A stretch of DNA of 64,000 nt from Amyelois transitella (taxonomy: Eukaryota > Arthropoda > Insecta > Lepidoptera > Pyralidae), in the NCBI RefSeq assembly GCF_032362555.1, contig NC_083514.1, positions 7,177,001 to 7,241,000 of the forward strand. The letters are read 5' to 3'. This document shows positions 13,001 to 26,600 of the stretch, one piece after another; the stretch's first letter is position 1; each line of letters starts with the position of its first letter. Made by a program: the position numbers and the translations under genes. The notes below the pieces were generated by a model. The model saw only the letters and a program-made list of their open reading frames with translations, did not search any database and was not told the origin of the DNA.

Positions 13001-14663
13001 CACTTAGCTTACACAATATAATTATTTCCTAGCCCGGCAACTTAGCTCTCAGCCTTACCTACATTTTTGTCAGACAAGACTGCTCTAAGACACACTAATT
13101 GATAATCTTTTTTTTCTGTTTTTTTAATTCTCACAATTATTACAAAATTTAAGTAAGATATGGGTAGGTAGCATATTTTTTTACTATAAATTGACCTCAG
13201 AATTTTTTTTTATTTAAGAGTTGTCTGTAACGGTAAATTATCATAGAACGTCCATTATTGGAGGAGATATTCGTGTTTCATTAGAATATTGACAAATCAA
13301 AGAAATCATACCTTTAACTACATCTAGTGTTATAATTGTTTACTTCTGTAAAAAACATAATGAAAATGTTTCTAATATTATTTTATGTTTGTATACTAAT
13401 TAAACGAAACAAAGTGGTGTGAAAAGTGATTATTCTTACACTTGCAGGACAGTCTGAATAAATAATAATAAAAATTAATTATACATAATAATTCTGTAGG
13501 TACTATTTTGTATTTACACAGGAAACTTGACAAGTTAATTTTATTATTTATTATACCTGGCATACCACAATAAAATATTATAAAGAAGTACAATAAAATG
13601 AAACATTAATATAATAATACTCCTAATTGAGGAATTGCAATACAATGTGGTCTAAGAAAGGTTCATAACTTTTTTATATGTACTTACTTACATATATTTT
13701 AACTACTACAGGTAAGATAACATTTATAATGTATTAACGGTTCCGCCAAGTACATATTTATTACGATATAATACAGTCCCTGTAAAATGTCTTTTACAAT
13801 ATATTTATTAATTTTTGTGTATACGACTATGGTTATACAATGACAAAATCATAAAAATACGTTTTTACAATCATTAATCTGTGACTTTAAGTGTGACATC
13901 TTTATATTGTGACGAGCATTTGCAACATAGCAATTATTTTTTATTTCCTGCCTGTTAAAATTTATCAGAAATTTAGCTTTCTAAGCTTGTAAGATTCAAG
14001 TTATTTTATTAGAAAGTTTAACCTTAAACTTTTTCCTAACAAAGTATTATAAAGTCACATATCGACAAAAGTTCCTATCCGCCACACACAAAAACGATTA
14101 AAAATATGTTCATGTTTATAGTTTTATCATTAAAAAATGCGAAATACGCGAGTTTTAAAGTGTTGAAAATGCATGTCGATATCAAGTTGATTACCATTGA
14201 CAAATTGATTTAATGAGATGAGCTTAATGCGTATAACTTATAAAATTAATATATTTGGATTGATATTCATATATTTGCTACAGGTACATTAAAAGTATAT
14301 TGTGCGCATGGCCAGGTCACAACATTAAATTCAGTCCTTCCTGTATTTATAAATTAAAATCTACAATATGTATGAAATGATTCAATGAATATTGTTTAAA
14401 AAACCATTCTCAAAACGCATAAAATTAATTTAAACACAGAAATCATACTAAAATGTTAGATATTATTAATATCCGCCACGCACTTGCCTATTTGTGTGTT
14501 TATATCGATGGGATAAACAAATTACGATCATCGAATATCGTTTCTAATCATTTGCGTCGCGAATCTATTATACAAAGCTATAAGCGATCAACGCTATAAA
14601 ATGTTAACCCTAGGATTAAATTGCTTATAATACGGTCTTACGCTAAGCGGTAGTGCGGGGTGA
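10045..14663 (-). other. Probable long 3' UTR of the ADAP gene
   Basis: This is 4.6 kb of AT-rich sequence immediately downstream of the ADAP stop codon on the minus strand. It holds no coding exon I can support and, unlike every other region of this size here, none of the SINE, LINE or family C repeats. On the minus strand two overlapping AATAAA signals lie at 10050-10059, a plausible end. Calling it UTR is inference from position, repeat absence and these signals; several earlier TTTATT matches would give shorter forms. Confidence 0.45.
10050..10059 (-). terminator. Tandem AATAAA polyadenylation signals, candidate distal end of ADAP
   Basis: The minus strand reads AATAAATAAAG. It lies at the left edge of the repeat-free tract, close to the first repeats on the other side. 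Confidence 0.35.
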
Positions 14664-17600
14664 CTACCTCCCTGAGAATATATTGATGGAATTTGATGTC
14701 GTTCTTTTTCGAACGAGTGTCGCCTCAACTGAAAAGAAATAATTTTTTTGGTTAATAAAGATACCCATAAACAATCTACAAAATTTTGTACTTTGGTTTC
14801 CAAAACTAATGAACTGATTTTGATGAAATTTGCACATAGTTACAATTGACCTTTACAAGTAACATTAGCATATAGGGGTTTTCACAAATCTCTAATAAAA
14901 AAATGCATTTCGTAGACGCGTGTATTTTATAATTGATAACTAACTTTGCAACTATACTTCCTACATTTTTAATGCATTATCATTTGAGGATGATGTTATA
15001 CATGTAAATAAAGTATAAAAAATAAATAACGAAATAATAAGGACCTTTAAAAATAAAGTATGTTTGAATTTTACAACGATTCTTCATAATTAATTAGCAT
15101 CAAGGGCAGTGATCTATTAGATGGTTATAAAACCACAAAGAATCATAATGGACAATCATAAAGGATCCTTAATTTTTTTTATGAATGGAAATATTTTACA
15201 ACGATACTCTATAATAAGTATCAAGGGCAGTGATCTATTAGATGGTTACGCAAATTCTATCGTCATTCGTCATGTTACGTCTATCGTCATTTGTTATGTC
15301 ATAGTGTAACAATATACTAAGACATCAAAAATGTGACGTAGTGAGTTCCTTTTTTCCATAAATTGAAGTTCAATACCATTGTTATTGAGAGTAGAGCTAC
15401 TGAAAAGAAATGAGGCCAATGACCGAAACCATTTTGTGAATTAGATTTTGTTATTCAAATTTTGTTCAAAATATTATCATATCTTTCTTGTTCGTTTTCA
15501 ATGCAGTCACAGTGCTATTGACCGAGTTACCGTTTATCCTATTAACCCGCCAGTAGTCGCGCATGGGTCGAAAAGACCCAGAGCTACAGAATTTGATCCG
15601 TAATTTCTATAATATTATTAGTTTAAGTTTGCCGCGCTAGGTACCTTCAAGTGACTTCATAGTGAACTCGTACCCCACACCTCGGCCATTTCGCCTACGG
15701 CGTTTGAATCGGACGGACGTGTCAAGTGAGTATGGGTCATTTAGACCCTTACGCGACGGTTCATGTAAGTGATTTTTATTACAATTAAAAATATAAATCA
15801 TTATTATTATTGTATACAGAATGTCTCGTATGCGATTAGATGCCGCGACTATTGAAAAATTATTGTATAAAGATGAAATCGAAGGGGAAGAATGTTCGGA
15901 AATCGAAGATTACTTAGAAATGGACGAACATGATTCTAATTCTTGTCAAACTTCGGAAGAGGTATCTACTGAGTTTGTATCTTCAAATCCAGTACCTACA
16001 TCAGATAATTTATTTCAAAGAAGAACTGATCTAAATGATGTACCATTGAGCTACATTTGTCAAGGACACTACCTCTCTAAAAATGGAGTTGTTAATGGAA
16101 TATTGAAGAACCTCCCAGATCAGTACGGACGCGAAGCCTCAACATTATCAGAGAGCGTCCTGGTCCGATCAATGAGGCTAAACATGCCCAAACACCTTTC
16201 TCAAAGATTTAGCTTTGAGTTTGGTGATGTCACAAATTCAAAAAAGGTCTTCTATCACTACTTTACCTATGCATATCACAGAAAGATCTCTACCATCAGG
16301 GGTAAGTAATGTTCGTGGTCGATGTTCGCTCTGTCCCCCTAAAAAGGATAAGAAGACCAAGACTCAGTGCCATTACTGTCAGGCATTTATTTGCCGAGAT
16401 CATACAATGTTTGTGTGTGAAAATTGCAAACAAAAAGATTAATTAGAGTCTAAAAAACATACCAAAAAATTTGTTTAATTCTAAGATTGATAACTTTATA
16501 GGACTTTTTTGTGATAGATTTTGAGGCTGATTCTTATAAAACTAAGATTGTCTTATTGTTTATTAGTTTTTTTTTTATACGAAGATACTCAGATACTATA
16601 ATGAAAACATAATTATAGTTGTTAATTATTAATAAAAATAAATAATTATCTAAGTTTTTTGAAGTGAAATGTTAAAAGTAACTTTTTTCTAGCACATTTT
16701 TATTATTATAGATAAAGTTGATTGTTCCAGTAAAAGAAATTAAAATGTCAAATTACATTACTTGTTTTATTGTTAAATTTGTAACAAATACATTACTTCA
16801 TTAAAAATATATGTCTTGTGATTTAAATCATCTAAATAATATATGGGTCTTATCGACCCGGACGCGACTGTTAGTGTCCCAAAATGAAGCGCGAGTACTG
16901 GCGGGTTAAATGTGCACCATTTGTATATAAAGTTACGTTTTTACAACGGATGTAACTAATTTCGTTTTATTTGAAATATAGGTGCACACGCAGACAAAAG
17001 TTCGATCTAGCTAGATCCCTCGTTTGAAAAAAATATATTTTTACCACATCGGCTCCGCCCGCACTCGTCTGTTGGTCCATTGGTCAAAGTGCAAGTTTTG
17101 TGGTTTTCTTAACAATTAACAAACAATACTGTGGCATTGTGAACGTCCTTTTTTTTGAACAGTTTCGGTTAAAAACACTGAACTCCGATCGGTCGCCCAC
17201 GTACTCTAAAGGATGAAAAGAAACACTGCCTTTCACTAGTTACTTTGCACAAACGGGTACGTTACTCACTTGTGGAATCCTGAGGTGTGAGTGGTCTTTG
17301 TATGGTTTGCTGTATGACAGCTAGCCATCCCGCCCTGTCTTCGTGCGTTTTCGCAGCGAGACAATACGTCCGCTCGGGGGTGACCAGCTGGAAAGGAAAC
17401 CTCGCGTCCTTGCAGCCATTGCCAGTGTTTGATACTTTGATGTAATAGCCGTTTGACTCGTGTCCTGGAATTTTTGATTTTAATATGAGATTTTGAATGG
17501 TCGGAATATATTTAAAGCTACAATTTTCATGAATAATCAAGAGTAGTCAGAACTTTAAATAGAAAAAGAAATTTTAAAGATTTTAAGGCTTTTTATACTT

Positions 17601-20600
17601 TTCAATGCACACAATATATCTACCTACTTCTGAAATGTTTGTATGAACCTCTTTCATGGCAGAAGTTGCGGACGAGACAGATGCTTCGTGTAAAAACCTG
17701 ACTCCTGACCTCGTGGTCAATGCCGTACCTCGAGCTCCACTCTAGGGAGATGAAAACGCAACCACGACTAATTCCAAAAGCTTTCAACGGGAGAAAAAAA
17801 GATAAATTGATGTAAAATAAAAATACGTATCACTTACCAACAAATATTTCGCCTTTCGGATACGCATCAAGCGGTTCATCGTGGTACATAAGCTTCCTAT
17901 TATCTAAAGTGAACCATCGCCTCCGATGGACATCTGAGGGCCTAGGTCCTGTCTTCCACAGAAACCCTTCGCGGGCAAAGTCTTTTGGAAGGCGTTCGAC
18001 GAGTTCTGACTGGGGTATGGAAGGAAATGCCACTTGCAAGAGGTGCAGCTGAGCGCAACGAATTGCTGTGTACCTGACAAGGAAAAAACGTTTTGAAGTA
18101 GACAATTAAGTATGTATAATATACTTTTTTATAGGCGAGGGTACTCTGTAAATGAAATGTAAAAAATAAAAAATTATCTACATAAATTATAAATATAATA
18201 ATACATATTCCTAAAATTATAATAATAATGTTAGGTATACTGAAAACTCTGAAAACAAGATGGCCCATCGGCCACCTTGGGGCATCCCCCAAGGTGGCTA
18301 CTGACATAACATTTATGTTACAAATTCACGCTTTGAAAGCGGTGGTAAGTATATGATATGAGGTATGATTAAGAAATAAATGATTGACGTCAATGGATGG
18401 TATTCTAAATCTCATGCAATCAATATCAATCATCAATACATTTATGTAAATTTAAACGGTCAGTGACTGCCACGACAGTCATTTATAAAATTCAAGCCTT
18501 TACTGATTTTGATGAAACATTATTAAGTTAATTAATAGGATAAATAAATATTGCATCAATCTTAGTTCTCAGCTATTTTTACAATTGGTATTAACAATGT
18601 TCACACCAATTTTAAATACATCTTATAAACAAAGTTCACAATTGCGCTTTTTTTGGACCAAATCACTTTTACACTAATTTAAATACAATTTTTAACCTTA
18701 CCAATTATTTATGACTTCTGAATCGTCATGATACACATATATATGCCTGGTGGAGCCATCCTTCATAAAGGTCAATTGCAAGGAGTTCATATGTCCGATC
18801 TTTGGAGGAGCAAAACATACGTTCAGTTCTGACAACTTGAGAACCCCTTTTGGTTCCCTATTCTCTCGTACGTGGTACCTGTGAAAGGTAGACAAGATTT
18901 ATTAGTCACTTAATGATAGTATAGGTAAATTTTTGTGGTGACACCTTTTCCCGAAGTGCTCCGTTTATTAAAACAAAATCTAATCAACTTTTCTCAACAG
19001 GACAATACATTTCCCTTTTCCCATCCGATTTTAAAATACTGCATGTAACATATGTGCATGGTGCAGCCCCGTGATCACAACACGCAATATTTTGTCCATC
19101 TTTCTTCTATCTACTGTAATTCTTACAGCATTATAATATTTTTACCAAATTAGAAACAAATGTCTGATACGTATTTTTTCGATTACGTATATATTAAGTA
19201 GCTTCTATATCCCTTACGGGGTAGACAGATCCAACAGTCTTGAAAAGGCTGAAAGACCACGTTCAGCTGTAAGGCTGTATGATCGAATTTCTTTCATAGA
19301 TCTCGCAAATGCGGTGTTCACGACAAGAACAGCTGTAGATTCATTTTTATATAGGTATGAGAATACAATAATGCTGTAAGAACCAGACACACTTTACATA
19401 ATTCAAAAGACATGACAATAAAATTCTCATAACTCTTCCCACCCTTTTAAATACATGCTTTTTTATAGAATTACTCGTAATTACAATAATGCGCATATAG
19501 TACAGGAATCGTGTTCCTAATAACTAATTTTCTAAATTTTTTTACATAAATCTTTTTCCTTACTCTGAAACCGTCAAGAGTCTTACCTTTTCAAAGAGCC
19601 TTTTCAAGATTCTGCCATAGCAGAGTTCACAATATATTTTTTGTGATTTTATAATTTGTTCTCTTTTCTTATAGTAAATAAATGATATGCAACGAATTTA
19701 GTGTAATAACTGTATGCCTTGAAGTACTAGCAATAATATTGGTTGGTACCAGATACAGTATCTAAATAAGTACGATTTTACGATCAACTTTACCTTGAAA
19801 GACCGTCATGCATGCTAGTCATGACGATTTAGTTTGAGCAATACTTTATTATTGCCCACTTTACATCTGCAGTTATTCACGATATTTTATGGCATAATAA
19901 AATAATTACGATATAATAACAAAATACAAAACACGCATTGTTAGCAAATAATATTGCCCTATTGTCAAACAGTCGATGCATACTCGTATATGCATACATT
20001 TAAATCTCAATTAAGTGCTGCTGTTAATGGACTTCTCGTCATACAAAAAGTAACATTCAGAACGCACACTTTTCACACTAATTTCCCAAACTAGTGTGAC
20101 TAAGTCGTGTTTCAAATTTAAAATGTATTAATTCCCCTACAATCTGTCAATATGTAATTGTCTTAATTAGTAAAGTAGAGCAAACTGCATAATATTTCTT
20201 ATCTTAAAAATTATTTTAATTGCTTCTGTTTCCACAGTTCATATTCGGGTTAAAACCCAGGTGTTATATTATAACCTAGTTACACAATTGTAATCTTTTA
20301 TATGAAATTTATAAATGTATTTATTCTTTTAAGTTGTTATAAAAAGTCGCCGTGTCTTAATTAAGGGAAATTATAAAAAACCATTAAATTTACGTAAAAT
20401 GTCGCAATCATTAGTGGACCTAAGCATAATTTATTTTTCTGATGGGCAACTACGAAAGCCTGTGTTGCGCGCAGCTTTTACGATATCCACTTGGCCAATT
20501 CGTGTAATTAAACTGAACTTAAATCATATAGAAACTTAATATATAACATGCAGAAATACATACTATAAGTACATTTTATAAACATTTTCCAAATAGGTAC

Positions 20601-23600
20601 TTATTTAATAAAACATTAAGTAAACCTAGCTGGAAATTGTTTTTAAAATCTTAAAATCTAAAAGTGTTAGAAACACAGAGTGGAGCGCTTGATAATATTA
20701 GTAAGCAATAAAAATAGGTAAATGAAAATGGAATGTAATGAAATGTGACGAAGTGACAACATAGATGTTCCATAGCATAATAATTGTATAAATAATATAG
20801 AGGCCCGAGAGTGACTTGTAATTTTTCCTCATGCTATTATCGCGCTCATACAAAACCGTTCATATCCATAAATAACGCATCGTCCGTTCTTACCTCCATC
20901 GACCGATTTTTTTGATCCGAAGTCGGTCGAATAATCGATCGAGACAACTGGCGGCACGGCCGCAGCCGTCTGACGCGTGATGGTACCTAAGAACCAGTCC
21001 GGATATGTTTATGGCTAAATTTTAATTAACAATTTGTTGCATTCACACAATAACAGTAAGCAAAAGACCGTCAGGGAACAATGGTGCTATTTTCCTGTTT
21101 TGACAGTAGCTTTGTTTATAAATCCAGTTTTTACATCTGCATTTAATAATTTGATTTAAGTAATGAATAAAATCTAAAACGTGAAATATTATTTTAATTT
21201 GATTATGGAATTGGATTTGCTTATGCTACGCGGTAGGTATGACGTCATTTATTTAAAATTAGCAATAGATAGGTAAGTAGGTATTTCGTTAGATCGGCCT
21301 ACCGATTTTTAAGGCAAATTTATGTTTGGACTTTGACATCGTGAGCAAACAATATTAGATTTTTTATTTTAACAACGTCCCAAAATAGGATTTCACAATT
21401 CAGCATCAAAATTACAATTAGTTTACACGCAAATTTACTAAATGTAGGTAGGTAGGTATCTAATAGAAATGCAAACATGTTATTTATTACTGAGGCAGAG
21501 TTCATTAACACCTGTATACCTACTATCTACGTCAATGTTTGTTTAGGTTTCGACGTACGCAAAGGCGTGGAAGTTTTCGTGTGTCGTCACGCCATCGCCA
21601 TTGTTGTCCTACGAAGCACTAACCCACCTACAAAATCGTATCTACCTCCTATCAGCGTCAATCAGCGTATACCTAGTCCAAATATTTGTTTTTGGCTTCG
21701 CATTCGATTTTCCCTAGTGACACTATCACACACTGACATTTTACTAAAATGACGAAACCTAGTAAATACTGCCTAACATTTACGTCAAGCGATAACTTAT
21801 TTCGTCATCTTGTTTTCCACGCTAGAAGCAAATAAGGTTTTTGAACGATGACTAAGTAGGTATATATCTTATCATAGTTTTAAATTTGATAATACTATTT
21901 GATCTAGGTAATGATTGAGTAATATGGAAATTTAATGTTTTTCAAAGGTTATAACATTAGATTTAAATTTTATGTCCTTATGTTGACATGGACCTTACTC
22001 CCAAATGACACTCAATTTTATGTTTGTTTTCTTGATAACTAACAGTAAAAATCTTCTTGGATAAATTAATGAAATAAGTCTGATAGAAACTACCTATTAC
22101 AAGCTTCTCTGTTTTAGAAGTAATAACCGTATTAGTTCTTTTCAAATTATTCTAGGAATATTTTTAACTCCGAATAAAATCAATTTCTCCGCTTGAGCAA
22201 CATTCAATATTTTCGAAAGAAAAAGCAAGCAAAATTCATAAAAAATAACAAAGCATAAACATAAGCACGATAGCAAATGGCAAAGAGTATTGAATGGTTC
22301 ATGAATGGAAGAATGTTATGGGAACGAGAGTTAACTGAGTACTCTGCATCGCTAAAACTTCTATTTCACAAGAATAATAATTGTAACGTTAATGCATTTA
22401 TACGGATATGAGTAATTTATGAATTTTAAGAAAATCGAATTGTAGATATTATTGCACTCAGTTGTTATTCTGCTGTAGCTTTAGGGTTCAATAAAGTTTC
22501 AATAAAGTACTATTTTTGTCAACTATTACTTGTAAAATAGATTTTCATTGAGCAGCGTAATAACGAAAATGAATTTATTAGATTGCGAATATCTTACTTC
22601 AAGGTGTCCTCAGTTTCACTTAGTACAAATTTCCTGAGCTGATAACGACTGTCTTCCTTGCCTCGTTTCATGAGGAAGCCCTCCATGGTACCAGAAAGGT
22701 AACTCTGGCGCTCTGGATGGCAGAATTCTTCGCGCTCATATTTTGCACGAATCCATTGTTCGATGAGCACTCTGTAATCAATACATCGAATCTATCAGTA
22801 ACAGTACGTAAAACATGCGAAAGGGTTCTTTTGTAGTACAAAATCAAACCAAAACTTCACAATAATATTTTTGGGCGAATTCTAAAAGTTGAAATAAATA
22901 CCATAATCAATAAAAAAATGTTTGAATAGAAAGTTAACCAGTTTATTTCAACTTTTTTTTTTAACATGATAAAGTATCTTATTTCCAAAAGCTATACAGC
23001 TGAACGTGGCCTTTCAGTCTTTTCAAGACTGTTGGCTCTAGCTTCCCAGTAAGAGATAAGGACGTGATTGTATGTAGGTATGTTTGAATGTTATTCGAAA
23101 AGAAAATTGAAACTACCGGGTTTAATGGTCAATTTCGTAAGTATACAATCAAAATTATCAATCAATTTATTATTATGTGCAAAGTCTACGTATGACAATA
23201 AACAAATTATTTATTTTATAACTGTGTACTATTGTGTTGTATAGTGTAAATTTCGGTACAGTAACAATATTACAAACAAACAAACAAATCACTATCGCAG
23301 TACATACAGTAGTGGTTTCTTTGAATGCAAGCCCTACGATACAAATCGTTCATTTTTTTAAATTATGAGAACATTACCAATATATATAAAAAATAAATAA
23401 AAAAAGTAGCTGTGCTCGCGAATTCGTCCGTGTAGAATAGTTATTTTGGGCATCATTGAAGCCCAAGGGTGAATAATTTCCCCCGTTTTTTCACATTTTC
23501 CATTATTTCTTCGTTCCTTATAGTTGCAGCGTGATGTTATATAGCCTAAAGCCTTCCTCGATAAATGGTCTATTCAACACAAATATAATTTTTCAATCCG

Positions 23601-26600
23601 AACCAGTACTTCCTGAGACAAACAAACAAACTCTTCAGCTTTATAATATTAGTGTAGATATATTAAAAAAAATAATTTGGGGTATTCTTGCTTTTTTAAA
23701 TTTTACACTTAAAGGGATTTACCATTTTTATGAGCACAATTCTGTACTACATACCTCAACTACTAAAGAGTATATAAATACTTCTAGTAATTATCATTGT
23801 AGCATTATACATATTAGTTTTATTACGAAGTAGGTAAGATATAGCATGTAATTTTGTTTTGCTTCCAATACAAGGATAATAATAATTATCCTCTTTGTGG
23901 TAGAATACCACCCGGTTGGGATTTTCTTGAATTTTTGACGGAATAGAAATTTAAGAAAATCCTTTTAAAATATTGTTATTAATTACTTTCTAAAAACGAT
24001 TACTTACTCATTAATATTTACAGAACAACTGAACAACTTTTCATTTTTCTCTCTCATAATAGCATGTTCTCAAAGTCTCGATGTTATCCTCTGAAGCTTA
24101 AGCTGGTTGTTGCAAAATTATACTAGTAAGTGACCTCTAATCGCATCTTACGATATCCACAGGTAAAAAACATCTTTTTTTAACTCGCTGTAAACTAAGC
24201 TGAGCTACTTACAGTAACTGCACGTAAACAGAAAAATGATTATAATACTAACTGTGGATCATATTTATTCGGTCTTCTGTAGCAAGGTGGCACCCTCTCT
24301 TCATACTTGTTCTTAGCCACAAGGTTCCCCACCTCTTCCATCCTCTTCACCTGCGAATCCTCCCATCTATCAAGGTTCAGGTGCTTAACCTTGCTGATGT
24401 GGGCACCCATCCCTCGGTGTATGCTGGCACATCGCATACAGATGAATATTCCGAGGTTATATGACGCCCAGTCTGGGTCTGGAGATTAAAAGAGAAAGAA
24501 TATGATATAAGGAGCATATAATTATATATTTTTAAGTCAAGGTAAGGTATCGAGTCATTATCCGGGCATTTATCCTGGTTGCGTCCTCACCGCTTTGGGC
24601 AGGAACCCAGGTTGCGCCTACGACCCTGCATTGGGTAAGTCAGGTTTTTACACGTCCGTCATCGTAGTCCTTTGAAATACATCCTGTTATTTGAATGTGC
24701 AGATTTCCTCACAATGTTTTTCCTCACCGTTATAACATCAGTTAGCAATCAAACAAATTTCCACATTGAGTCATTATGGGTGATCGATAAAATAAACAAA
24801 CAAAGTATCATCGCTTTCTTAATTATGCCCTTTGGCGATAACATGAGTAAACTCTTTTAGGAACCAGTACTTGCGCATGTTAGTGGTGGCATGCTTTGGG
24901 TCAATAACAAAAAAACGTGTGGTCACCTAACTGATCAATGATTACAAAAGTAAATTAATATACTTATCTGATCATTGATGAATCAGGTGATCTCGCGTTT
25001 CTAACGGAAGGTCCAAAGATTTCAAGTTCTCGAACGAGTCAATATACCTATAGGCTATAGGTCAATATACCTATAGTCCTATAGGTATATTGGTTCTCGC
25101 GTACTTAGTGACTGACCAACAGACACGTCCAGATATCCATGGGTAGAAGAAATATAATAAGAGCTTCGATTTTACCCGGGCGCAGTTGCATGAATATTTT
25201 TCCTACTGGCGTTAACCCCGGTTACATTCTCACCTCTCAGGAGAGGAGTCCAGGTGCGCCTTTTGACCATGATCCTGGATAGGTTAAGTCAGGCTTTTAG
25301 ACAAAGCGACTTCTGCCCGATCACCGCAAACTTAGGGAACCTAGCGCATTTTGGATTATTATAGGCATGTTGTTGTTACGTGTAAATATGTAATGACAGT
25401 CCATTTCTACACGAATCCTGTAAAAATGACGTTATTCCAGTAAGGGCAGCTATCTACACTATCTACAGACTTATCGTTGTTTTTTGTTAGGTAATTAAAC
25501 AATAATTTGTTATTCGTAAATATCAATAAAACGATACTCGAGTAACAACTTTGTTTGTGACAAACACTTTAATTATCATAAGTCTATCACTTATCGCCTT
25601 CATGCAATAGATTTATCAAATTTACTGTTTTTCCCATGATGGTGTTGTACGTACGAAACATAACGGTTAGGTACTATCGAAATTTATCTTAGGTAATGTT
25701 ATTCAGAATTATGGTTCGATATCATAATGATCGAAATAATATAAAACAAAAAAAATACGTAAGTATTTAAAACTAAGCATTAAATTTATGTCGCCGTCCG
25801 GGAACGCACGTATTTTTCTGCACAGTTGTAAAGTTATCAAATGAGATGAAAAAGCCTTGTGCTTATTGATTGATGGTGATAACCATTACCATTACCATAA
25901 TACAGAGAAATTACCACCAGACCACTAAGTATAATTACCAGTACTTACCTCGTCTAGCTTCTTATATTATAATATTCCGAATTAATATGTACATATTATA
26001 AACGAATCATAATAATTAATACTTTAATCTGTGTTTGCTTGAGTTTGAGTGTTTAGTTAATTTTAAAGGGTTTATTAGCAAATGACCAATAAAAATCGGT
26101 TCAACCGTTTAAATGTTGTTCCGATGCGAACTGTCAAGATTTATTTCAGTTTGTCTGGCAAATGATCTTGTTATTGATACCTACCTAGTTACAATTTTTT
26201 TTGTTAAACAGCACACTTTGATAATATGGCGCGTACGTTAACGCGCGCGATATACGTACCTAGTCTAATCTGTGTGCGTGCGTGTCTATGACTACGATAT
26301 GAATGAATTGCGTTCATTGACGTAGATAATACAAGTATGCTGGATGGACTATTCTAATACAAAATTACAAAAAAATGTTGGCCCTCACCGAATGTCTTCG
26401 GGACAAAATATGTCATTTTATGACTAAATGGCCGCAGCGATAAGCTGTTATTTTAATGTGTCAATTATGAAAAACACACTTTGTCCATTTTCCTGTTGAT
26501 TCCTGTTGTTATTTTGATCGAAACAGCAAGCGGAATAACTTTCCACAAGTCGTTCCAAGGTAGCTCACGCCAACGTCAGTGCGATACTAGAGTAATTAAT

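Noticed and set aside
17084-17205. Candidate alternative last exon of ADAP with a good pyrimidine tract and in-phase 40-codon frame
   Set aside because: The encoded tail (KYVGDRSEFSVF...) resembles nothing in the family, whereas the exon at 14664-14728 gives the expected VRKR...NSINIF ending and a normal total length.
25040-25095. Local palindromic ATATACCTATAG repeats
   Set aside because: Short AT-rich simple sequence with no flanking element structure.
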